Origin: JBBKWJ01 sp037968895
Lineage (GTDB): Bacteria; Actinomycetota; Acidimicrobiia; Acidimicrobiales; SZUA-35
Direction: 5' to 3'
Length of the DNA: 14,532 nt
Assembly: GCA_037968895.1 (NCBI GenBank)
Contig: JBBKWJ010000084.1
Coordinates: forward strand, 1 to 14,532
Every line of letters begins with the position of its first letter. Within the stretch, counting starts at the first letter, position 1. This document shows, in pieces, positions 1 through 5,211 of the stretch. The notes under the pieces are model-generated. The model was not told where the DNA came from. It did not search any database and worked only from the letters and a program-made list of their open reading frames with translations. The position numbers and the translations under genes were made by a program.

Positions 1-28
1 AGCAACCGGTGGGCGCTACACGTTCCGG

Positions 29-58
29 CGAGTTTGGGCGCCCCAGCGCACAAACTCG
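29..58. terminator. Hairpin after the small orphan gene, terminator-like
   Basis: Arms at 29-41 (CGAGTTTGGGCGC) and 46-58 (GCGCACAAACTCG) pair over 13 positions with one G-A mismatch and a 4-nt loop. It begins 1 nt past the TAA stop (60-62) of the minus-strand gene, where a terminator would sit. No T-tract follows on either strand, so it would be the U-less hairpin type often proposed in GC-rich actinobacteria, or only an RNA-stabilising stem. The hairpin is seen directly; the terminator role is inferred. Confidence 0.5.
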
Positions 59-59
59 G

Positions 60-302
60 TTAGTGAGCGAAGCGAACGGCGCCGACACCTTTTTCACGGG
101 CTAGTAGGCCGAGTCGCCCAACTTCTGTTTGGGCGAACTCAGAAGCTTTGGTGAGGGTGACGAGGAGTGACGCGATGTCGTTGGTGTCCAGATCGTTGGC
201 AGATGCGAGGTCGCTGTAAGTCTCGAGTGTGCGGGCGAGTTCGATGACGTACGGGAGCGCTGATCCTGTTTCGATTTGTGGGGGCGCTTCGACGATTGTC
301 AT
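60..302 (-). CDS. Small hypothetical protein (80 aa), leaderless
   Basis: I do not recognise this family. The protein is soluble and mostly helical by appearance, with no signal peptide or membrane segment; it has an acidic middle (residues about 25-45) and a more basic C-terminus ending in RFAH. I start it at the ATG at 300-302 because a clear promoter ends exactly there: TTGATG, 16 nt, TACAAT, 6 nt, ATG. A GTG two codons upstream (306-308) is possible but would lie between the -10 box and the expected transcription start. A hairpin follows the stop codon, so the gene looks like a complete single transcription unit. It could also be a decayed fragment of a longer gene, but the intact promoter and hairpin argue for a real small gene. 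Confidence 0.6.
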   Translation of the reverse strand: MTIVEAPPQIETGSALPYVIELARTLETYSDLASANDLDTNDIASLLVTLTKASEFAQTEVGRLGLLAREKGVGAVRFAH

Positions 303-308
303 GGCCAC

Positions 309-336
309 ATTGTATCGAACGTACGTACTGCATCAA
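309..336 (-). promoter_or_regulatory. Sigma-A-like promoter for the small orphan gene
   Basis: On the minus strand, -35 TTGATG (331-336), a 16-nt spacer and -10 TACAAT (309-314) lie 6 nt before the ATG at 302. This is the best -35/-10 pair in the window and implies a leaderless mRNA. The spacer holds the 8-bp palindrome ACGTACGT (319-326), which could be an operator half or chance. Confidence 0.65.
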
Positions 337-466
337 CCTATTTTGCAGTTGTTTCTTCATGTTTTTATTTTCGGAACTGAACGTTCGTCTTGGCGTCGGG
401 CCGGCCGGTCTGCCGTGTGCATCCGGTCGTGATTTCGGTGACAAGCGCTAGTCGGTTCTCGAGATC

Positions 467-501
467 GAAGTCACTGCCGTTCGTCAGTCCTGACGGACTT
501 C
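467..501. other. Intergenic inverted repeats
   Basis: GTTCGTCA (479-486) and TGACGGAC (491-498) can form an 8-bp stem with one G-T pair and a 4-nt loop. An outer pair, GAAGTC (467-472) with GACTTC (496-501), offers an alternative fold sharing bases 496-498. There is no flanking T-tract. It lies between the TPP enzyme's stop and the orphan gene's promoter, so a terminator or transcript-end structure for the TPP gene is the simplest reading. Confidence 0.35.
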
Positions 502-514
502 CTCACTACGCACC

Positions 515-534
515 TTTTTCGCTGACGCGAAAAA
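515..534. terminator. Perfect hairpin downstream of the TPP-enzyme gene
   Basis: TTTTTCGC (515-522), loop TGAC, GCGAAAAA (527-534): a perfect 8-bp stem 13 nt beyond the TGA stop (548-550) of the minus-strand gene. The T-run is in the 5' arm and the A-run in the 3' arm on either strand, the reverse of a canonical intrinsic terminator, so termination by this element alone is doubtful. It may protect the mRNA 3' end. Confidence 0.4.
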
Positions 535-547
535 CGTGGCCTTGGAT

Positions 548-2188
548 TCAGACGTAGGTGGAGCCTTTCATGCCGTTGATGTCTTTGCGGATCTCAACGT
601 TGACCAATGCTGGCTTGCCACTGGCAAGGGCCCGTTCGATCGCGGGGACAATGTCGTCTGGCTCCGTCACATGCTCACCGTGTCCACCGAGGGCCTCGAC
701 CACCTTGTCGTAGCGGGTGTAGCGAAGCTCTGTTGCCACCAGACGATCGGCGCCGTAGATCATGGCTTGTGGACGCATCATCTGTCCCCATGCTGCGTCG
801 TTCCCCATCACACCGACAATCGGCAAACCGAATCTGACCGCAGTATCGAACTCGAAGCCGTTCAGTCCAAAGCTGCCGTCGCCGTAGACGATGAGGACTC
901 GCTTGTCTGGGTTGGAGAGTTGGGCCGCAAGAGCGAACGGCATGCCGACGCCAAGGGTTCCGAGCGGACCGGGGTCCATCCACGTGCCGTTGTCTGGCAC
1001 CTTCAACACTTTTGAGGCCTGAGCCACGATGTCGCCGCCGTCTCCGATCACGATCATTTCGTCATCGGCGGCAACCACATCGGCAATGGCTTTGCAGAGA
1101 CGCATTGGGTCGATCGGGACCTCATCGCTGGTGAGCTGAGTGGCAAGGGCGGCTTCGCCAGCATCTTCCTTCGCTCGAAGCTGGCCAGACCAGTCAGAGA
1201 AGTCGAGCTCGCCTTCGGTAAGCCCGGCAAGGAGTGCGAAGAGGTTTGCCCCAAGGTTGCCAACCAGCCCGACATCGGCAGATCGATTCTGACCGATCAG
1301 GGTTTCATCCAGGTCGAGCTGAATCACCTTGGCGTCGGATGGTATCGAAGCCCCGTATTTCATTCGGAAATCAAGCGGGGTACCCGCAAGCACCACAACA
1401 TCGGCACCGGCGAGTGCGTCTCGCCTGGTGCGGTTGAAGAACTGGCGATGGCTCATTGGTAGCTGACCGCGACCCATTCCGTTGGTAAACACCGGGATGT
1501 TGGTCGCCTCCGCGAAAGAACGAAGCGCAGGTGCTCCTTCGGACCACTTGAGCGCGGTGCCAGCCATCACCATCGGTTGCCGGGCGGTGCGAAGAATCGC
1601 TAGCGCTTCGTCGACTCGGTCGGCCGGCGCAGCCGAGGCAACGCGGTAGTCGCGGAAGGAAGGCATCGCTACGGCATCGATATCGATGGGGGCATGAAGC
1701 ACATCCATCGGGATCTCCAAGAACGACGGCCCGGGGACGCCAGAGAGGGCGGTTCGAACGGCTAGCTCGATGTATTCTGCGATGCGGCCAGTCTCGTAGC
1801 ACGCGTCGGCCCATTTCGTAATCGGCTGCATCACAGCCACGTGATCCATCTCTTGCAGCGAGCCGCGACGCAGGTTGTTGAACGGTCCTTGCCCACCGAT
1901 GACGAGGATTGGCGAGTTGGCGCGCCAGGCATTCGCCACGCCAGTAACTCCGTCGGTGACACCAGGACCAGCAGTCAGAATCGCGACGCCGACGCGGCCA
2001 GGGTTTAGCCGAGCCCAGGCGTCGGCCGCGTGCACTGCTGCTTGCTCGTGACGAACGTCGATGACGCGGATGCCTTCGTCGATACATCCGTCGTAGATTC
2101 CCATGACGTGACCGCCAGAGAGTGTGAAGACACACTCGACGCCTGCCGCTTTCAGCGCCTTGGCGGCCAACCGACCACCGTGGCTCAC
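548..2188 (-). CDS. Thiamine-diphosphate enzyme, acetolactate synthase / 2-hydroxyacyl-CoA lyase family
   Basis: 546 aa, the full length for this family. The N-terminal TPP-binding (PYR) domain has the catalytic glutamate E48 in RHEQ and the TAGPG turn near 72-76; a central domain (about 190-320) follows; the C-terminal PP domain has the GDG cofactor motif at 436-438, ending in N463-D464. The start of the protein closely resembles what I recall of mycobacterial IlvG (Rv1820 type) and of the ILVBL/HACL/oxalyl-CoA decarboxylase branch. The reaction could be acetolactate formation, or cleavage or condensation of 2-hydroxyacyl-CoA. No ilvN regulatory subunit or ilvC is nearby, which argues mildly against a housekeeping valine/isoleucine role. 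The GTG start is forced by an in-frame TAG at 2198-2200 and is served by AGGAG (2195-2199) 6 nt away. A seven-residue open frame overlaps this start. Confidence 0.85.
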   Translation of the reverse strand: MSHGGRLAAKALKAAGVECVFTLSGGHVMGIYDGCIDEGIRVIDVRHEQAAVHAADAWARLNPGRVGVAILTAGPGVTDGVTGVANAWRANSPILVIGGQGPFNNLRRGSLQEMDHVAVMQPITKWADACYETGRIAEYIELAVRTALSGVPGPSFLEIPMDVLHAPIDIDAVAMPSFRDYRVASAAPADRVDEALAILRTARQPMVMAGTALKWSEGAPALRSFAEATNIPVFTNGMGRGQLPMSHRQFFNRTRRDALAGADVVVLAGTPLDFRMKYGASIPSDAKVIQLDLDETLIGQNRSADVGLVGNLGANLFALLAGLTEGELDFSDWSGQLRAKEDAGEAALATQLTSDEVPIDPMRLCKAIADVVAADDEMIVIGDGGDIVAQASKVLKVPDNGTWMDPGPLGTLGVGMPFALAAQLSNPDKRVLIVYGDGSFGLNGFEFDTAVRFGLPIVGVMGNDAAWGQMMRPQAMIYGADRLVATELRYTRYDKVVEALGGHGEHVTEPDDIVPAIERALASGKPALVNVEIRKDINGMKGSTYV

Positions 2189-2208
2189 GACGTGCTCCTA
2201 CGACTCAT
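2185..2208 (-). other. Possible leader peptide MSRRSTS overlapping the TPP-gene start
   Basis: On the minus strand ATG (2206-2208) opens a seven-codon frame, MSRRSTS, ending in a TGA (2185-2187) that overlaps the downstream GTG as GTGA. It has its own strong Shine-Dalgarno GGAGG (2214-2218) five nt before the ATG. The 4-nt overlap suits translational coupling. Seeing the frame is direct; its translation and role are unproven. Confidence 0.35.
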
Positions 2209-2257
2209 TCTGACCTCCGTAATCGGCCGGTCTGATAAGCCAGCGTTACGGTCCAAC

Positions 2258-2311
2258 CTAGAAGCTCGGGATATGACTGTCGAATGCCCCAGGGGCTACG
2301 AAGGCTTCTAG
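2258..2311. other. Inverted repeats between methyltransferase stop and TPP-gene leader
   Basis: CTAGAAGC (2258-2265) and GCTTCTAG (2304-2311) are perfect 8-bp inverted arms 38 nt apart; the second arm contains the methyltransferase stop codon (2308-2310). Between them lies the palindrome GCCCCAGGGGC (2286-2296). On the minus strand this follows the methyltransferase and precedes the TPP gene, so it may be a transcript-end structure. No T-tract. Confidence 0.35.
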
Positions 2312-2916
2312 CTGGCGTCAACCAGTACGGCGACGAGGAAGTCGGATTCATCGGTGAATGGACGCAGGTCCCAGGTCCCGAGCTTTAACTCGGTGGCCAG
2401 TCCAGCGGCGGCGACATCGTCGAAGAATTCGTCAAGCTCATAGCCCCGACCGGTCCCAAAGCCGATGACAATCCTTCCTGCCTCTCTGATGTGGGCTCGG
2501 AGCCGGCGCAACACTTCTCGACGAGTACTTGCAGCTAGGAACGTCATTACGTTGCCGACGCACAAGATGACGTCGAATCCCTCCGCTACTCCCGCGGTCG
2601 GCAGATCGAGCTCGGCCAGGTCACTGACGAGCCATGTGGGGCCAGGGTGGTCTTCCTTGGCGGCGGCGATCAGTTCGGGGTCTACGTCAACGCCGACAAC
2701 GGTGTGACCGGCGTCCATCAGGACGGCTCCAACCCGCCCAGGCCCGCAGCCAGCATCGAGAATTCGGCTCTCACGCTCTGCCATCGCATCAACGAATCGA
2801 GCCTCGCCTGCTAGGTCTCGCCCTTCGGCCGCCATCTGTCGAAATCGCTCGATATACCAGGCTGAGTGCTCCGGCTTCGCTTTCGTAATCTCGACCCACT
2901 TGCTCTGCTCGACCAT
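2308..2916 (-). CDS. Class I SAM-dependent methyltransferase
   Basis: 202 aa, a compact Rossmann-fold methyltransferase. Motif I ILDAGCGPG is at 52-60, the acidic residue that holds the SAM ribose is D77 in VVGVDVD, the adenine-side SDL is at 98-100, and the FDVILCVGN strand is at about 114-122. No extra substrate domain is present, so the methyl acceptor cannot be told from sequence; the order resembles the Methyltransf_25/11 small-molecule group. The ATG start is supported by an AAGGAAG ribosome binding site (2921-2927) four nt upstream. It is co-directional with the TPP-enzyme gene, 119 nt upstream of it, and divergent from the maleylpyruvate-isomerase-like gene. Confidence 0.85.
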   Translation of the reverse strand: MVEQSKWVEITKAKPEHSAWYIERFRQMAAEGRDLAGEARFVDAMAERESRILDAGCGPGRVGAVLMDAGHTVVGVDVDPELIAAAKEDHPGPTWLVSDLAELDLPTAGVAEGFDVILCVGNVMTFLAASTRREVLRRLRAHIREAGRIVIGFGTGRGYELDEFFDDVAAAGLATELKLGTWDLRPFTDESDFLVAVLVDAS

Positions 2917-2965
2917 CTAGCTTCCTTCTGCCACGGGTGCGTAAGGTCCCACGCCGAGACCGTGG

Positions 2966-2971
2966 TAGACC
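2966..2971 (+). promoter_or_regulatory. Weak -10 box (TAGACC) before a leader frame
   Basis: TAGACC lies exactly 6 nt before the ATG at 2978, the spacing seen at better boxes in this window, but its sixth base is C rather than T and no -35 is evident. It could drive a leaderless transcript reading first the MQHQDKHDAAVTTTA frame and then the maleylpyruvate-isomerase-like gene. Confidence 0.3.
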
Positions 2972-2977
2972 CTACCC

Positions 2978-3025
2978 ATGCAACATCAAGACAAGCACGA
3001 CGCCGCGGTCACGACGACCGCATGA
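2978..3025 (+). other. Possible leader peptide MQHQDKHDAAVTTTA
   Basis: ATG at 2978 opens a 15-codon frame ending in TGA at 3023-3025, overlapping the ATG of the next gene (3022-3024) as ATGA. The downstream gene has no visible ribosome binding site, so coupling through this frame would explain how it is translated. Two His and two Gln are in the first seven residues. This is inferred from layout alone. Confidence 0.35.
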
Positions 3026-3789
3026 TCACCCCCGAGGAATACAACTCCTTCATCAGATCTGAGTCAGCGCGATTTGCTACATGCATCCAAGCGGCCGACG
3101 AAGCCAAGCGTGTGCCTGCGTGTCCCGAGTGGAATGGAGCGGCGCTCCTGTGGCATCTCACTGAGGTTCAACGATTCTGGACGGCCATTGTCTCCAAGCG
3201 GCTCGATAGCCCCGACACGTTGTTCGCCGAACGCCGTTCTGGCCCTGACCCCGATGAAGACGCTCTCGAGCTCTTCGCCAACTCCACCGAGGAACTCCTC
3301 GCCGCGTTGGAGAGCGCGCCAGACGACACCAAAGTCTGGACGTGGGCCTCGGACAAGACTGTCGGCTTCATTCGCCGGCGTCAAGCACACGAAGCGCTCA
3401 TCCATCGACACGATGCCGAATCCCTCGTCACTAACTTTGGGCTAATGTCGCCGATCCTCTCAAGCGACGGCATCGATGAGGTGCTCAATCTCATCTACCA
3501 CGGGAGCGATTCGACAGACTTCGTGCCAGACGGCGCAACATTTAGAATCACCACGACCGACACAGATAGTCGTTGGGGACTCGCCCTTGGCCGTCGATCA
3601 TCCTCAGAGGGTCTCCTTGTCTCACCAGTCGACTGGACCTCCCCCGCCGAACTAGTGGTGAGCGGCATCTCAGCCGACCTGAACCTTTGGTTGTGGGGAC
3701 GAACTGACGGCGTGGCTCTCGATTTCGCTGGCGATGAGGCGCTTATCGATCGAGTCCGCTCCCTGGTTACGACGACCGATCGCGGCTAG
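3022..3789 (+). CDS. Maleylpyruvate isomerase family, mycothiol-dependent (DinB-like)
   Basis: 255 aa, two-domain architecture: an N-terminal four-helix MDMPI/DinB-like domain (about 5-140) and a C-terminal SCP2-like domain (about 155-250). The predicted metal site is H45 (WHLTEV) with E124 and H128 in the pattern HEALIHRHD, matching the His/Glu/His zinc ligands of the mycothiol-dependent maleylpyruvate isomerase. Family members use mycothiol as cofactor for isomerisation or thiol transfer; the substrate here is unknown because most paralogues are uncharacterised. I chose the ATG at 3022 because the frame upstream, to 2866, overlaps the divergent methyltransferase and is not family-like. There is no Shine-Dalgarno, but the start overlaps the stop of a 15-codon frame. 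An 18-bp palindrome spans the stop codon. Confidence 0.85.
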   Translation: MITPEEYNSFIRSESARFATCIQAADEAKRVPACPEWNGAALLWHLTEVQRFWTAIVSKRLDSPDTLFAERRSGPDPDEDALELFANSTEELLAALESAPDDTKVWTWASDKTVGFIRRRQAHEALIHRHDAESLVTNFGLMSPILSSDGIDEVLNLIYHGSDSTDFVPDGATFRITTTDTDSRWGLALGRRSSSEGLLVSPVDWTSPAELVVSGISADLNLWLWGRTDGVALDFAGDEALIDRVRSLVTTTDRG

Positions 3790-3796
3790 CCGCGAT
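3779..3796. terminator. 18-bp perfect palindrome across a stop codon
   Basis: ATCGCGGCTAGCCGCGAT is its own reverse complement and includes the TAG stop (3787-3789) of the maleylpyruvate-isomerase-like gene. As RNA it gives a 7-bp GC-rich stem with a CTAG loop. With no T-tract it may be a U-less terminator or a protein-binding site. Confidence 0.45.
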
Positions 3797-3826
3797 AACC
3801 CAAGTTGGTGTGAGGCTAGGCGACTC

Positions 3827-3835
3827 TGCGATACT
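3827..3835 (+). promoter_or_regulatory. Extended -10 promoter candidate for the NTF2-like gene
   Basis: TGC followed by GATACT (3830-3835) fits an extended -10 (TGN before the hexamer). It would start transcription near 3842 and leave a short leader containing the GGAGG site (3850-3854). The nearby arms CCAAGTT (3800-3806) and AACTTGG (3845-3851) could pair over the ribosome site only in read-through RNA from upstream. Confidence 0.4.
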
Positions 3836-3859
3836 CAGTCCTCGAACTTGGAGGCATGA

Positions 3860-4300
3860 ATGGCAGCTGAACCGATCATCGGATGTATGGAGCAATGGCA
3901 TCGCCACATGAAGGGCGAGCTCGATGGCGGACTCGACGCGATCCTGCACGAGGATGTGGTCTTCCTCTCGCCCATCGTCTTCAGCCCACAAAACGGACGC
4001 GACATCACGAAGCTCTACCTGGGTGCTGCCGGTGGCACGCTCGGCGGCGACGACAAGCCTGCGAGCGGCGAAAACGACACGAGCGGCGCGTTCCGCTATT
4101 CAAAGAAGATTCTGCAAGGCAACCAAGCAATGCTCGAGTTCGAGACCTCGATCGACGGCAAGTACGTCAACGGTGTCGACATCATCACATGTGATGACGA
4201 CGGCATGATCACCGAATTTAAGGTGATGATTCGTCCTCTCCAGGCGATCAACCTCGTGCATGCCCAGATGAAGGCAATGCTCGAAAAGATGGCAGGCTGA
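3860..4300 (+). CDS. NTF2-like / SnoaL-like domain protein
   Basis: 146 aa of the NTF2-like cone fold: N-terminal helices (about 5-30), the LHEDVVFLSP segment typical of these proteins (28-37), and C-terminal strands with a DIITCDDDGMITEFKVMIRP run, the usual signature of the fold's last two strands. Members bind or isomerise small hydrophobic molecules or act as accessory domains; no catalytic Asp/His pair can be assigned with confidence, so the function is open. The ATG is fixed by GGAGG (3850-3854) five nt upstream; an ATG at 3856 sits too close to that site and stops after four codons. It is followed 18 nt later by the acetyltransferase gene. Confidence 0.75.
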   Translation: MAAEPIIGCMEQWHRHMKGELDGGLDAILHEDVVFLSPIVFSPQNGRDITKLYLGAAGGTLGGDDKPASGENDTSGAFRYSKKILQGNQAMLEFETSIDGKYVNGVDIITCDDDGMITEFKVMIRPLQAINLVHAQMKAMLEKMAG

Positions 4301-4306
4301 GTCGAC

Positions 4307-4312
4307 TAGCGT
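4307..4312 (+). promoter_or_regulatory. -10 box TAGCGT for leaderless ypeA-like gene
   Basis: TAGCGT lies 6 nt before the ATG at 4319 and there is no ribosome binding site. It sits in the 18-nt gap after the NTF2-like gene, so the acetyltransferase may have its own promoter. No -35 is visible. Confidence 0.5.
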
Positions 4313-4318
4313 CTGCGG

Positions 4319-4750
4319 ATGGCCGCATCGCTTCAGATACGAGAGTTCATCGAGACCGACCGTGAGGCGGTAATCGCACTGTGGACGGCGTGCGAACTTG
4401 TGCGGCCGTGGAACGATCCAAACAAAGACATCGATCGCAAGCTTGCTCATTCTCCCGCTGGGCTGCTTGTCGCACTGCTTGAAGATCAGATAGTCGGCGT
4501 CGTTATGGTCGGATACGACGGGCATCGAGGCTGGGTCAACTACTTGGCGTCAGAACCCAATAACCGGCGAGCCGGCATCGGCCGTGCCCTCATGGATGCG
4601 GCAGAGGCACACCTGCTTGAGCTTGGCTGTCCGAAGGTCAACCTCCAGATCCGCGCCTCAAACGACCAGGTAGTGGCGTTCTACCGCCAAATTGAGTACG
4701 CCCAAGACAACGTGCTCTCAATGGGCCGACGACTCATACCAGACGGCTAA
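4319..4750 (+). CDS. ypeA: GNAT acetyltransferase, YpeA type
   Basis: 143 aa, a single GNAT domain. The acetyl-CoA pyrophosphate loop is RRAGIGRA (83-90). The WNDP (31-34) and YDGHRGW (66-72) blocks and the LGCPKVNLQIR segment match what I recall of E. coli YpeA nearly word for word, so assignment to that subfamily is firm, although the acceptor is not established for YpeA. There is no Shine-Dalgarno; a TAGCGT box 6 nt before the ATG suggests leaderless translation. It ends 38 nt from the convergent ferredoxin gene, and I see no strong hairpin between them. Confidence 0.88.
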   Translation: MAASLQIREFIETDREAVIALWTACELVRPWNDPNKDIDRKLAHSPAGLLVALLEDQIVGVVMVGYDGHRGWVNYLASEPNNRRAGIGRALMDAAEAHLLELGCPKVNLQIRASNDQVVAFYRQIEYAQDNVLSMGRRLIPDG

Positions 4751-4788
4751 TCTAGGTATCTCCAGGCCTCGATGGCTTGCAGACCGGG

Positions 4789-5154
4789 CTACACGTATGG
4801 GTCGTCGAACTCCTGGGCGCCCCACCAGTCGTCGGAGGCCGGCTTCCAATTTGGGTCGGGGTGGATGCAGTCGACGGGGCAAGGATCGAGACACTTGTTA
4901 CACGCCGAGCAAAGCTCAGGGATGATGATGACGTCGATGTCGTGGTTGAAGATGGCGCCCAGATATTTCGGGCAGGCTCGCAGGCACGCATCGCAGTTGA
5001 TGCAGACGTCCATGTCGATCATCAACGGCGGGTTCTTCCAGACAGGGTTGCGCTCACGAGTGGCGATTCGCAAGGCCCGCCCAGTAAGCGGCGTTCCTGA
5101 GGCGTCGGCCGGTCCCGGTAATTCTGAAGATGTGGTCTCGGCGTCCCCTGCCAT
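4789..5154 (-). CDS. Ferredoxin with two [4Fe-4S] motifs
   Basis: 121 aa, a small electron carrier. Motif one is CINCDACLRACP (C51, C54, C57, C61) and motif two CSACNKCLDPCP (C82, C85, C88, C92), with an extra cysteine C96. In two-cluster ferredoxins the fourth cysteine of each motif normally ligates the other cluster. About 45 residues precede the domain, longer than a minimal bacterial ferredoxin, and the tail is acidic (DDWWGAQEFDDPYV). The start is chosen from the box TACGGT, 6 nt, ATG; no ribosome site exists. An internal ATG at residue 45 would give a minimal ferredoxin but lacks support. No partner reductase is adjacent; guanine deaminase is divergent, 57 nt away, with no obvious redox link. 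Confidence 0.9.
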   Translation of the reverse strand: MAGDAETTSSELPGPADASGTPLTGRALRIATRERNPVWKNPPLMIDMDVCINCDACLRACPKYLGAIFNHDIDVIIIPELCSACNKCLDPCPVDCIHPDPNWKPASDDWWGAQEFDDPYV

Positions 5155-5160
5155 CGCCCG

Positions 5161-5166
5161 ACCGTA
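5161..5166 (-). promoter_or_regulatory. -10 box TACGGT for leaderless ferredoxin
   Basis: On the minus strand TACGGT, then CGGGCG, then the ATG at 5152-5154: same 6-nt spacing as at other genes here. There is no -35 match. On the other side, TAGAAC (5198-5203) 8 nt before the guanine deaminase ATG is a poorer candidate. Confidence 0.5.
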
Positions 5167-5211
5167 GCCCCCACCACCAAACCACTGCTAACTGGGCTAG
5201 AACGAGTAGCA

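Noticed and set aside
536..1015. 159-codon open frame on the plus strand
   Set aside because: Antisense to the conserved cofactor-binding domain of the TPP enzyme; no ribosome site and no family features.
1371..2135. 254-codon open frame on the minus strand inside the TPP-enzyme gene
   Set aside because: Arg/Ser-rich product typical of an out-of-frame GC-rich shadow; the overlapping frame has all family motifs.
2866..3021. N-terminal extension of the maleylpyruvate-isomerase-like protein
   Set aside because: It overlaps the start of the divergent methyltransferase gene and the promoter region, and the residues do not resemble the family.
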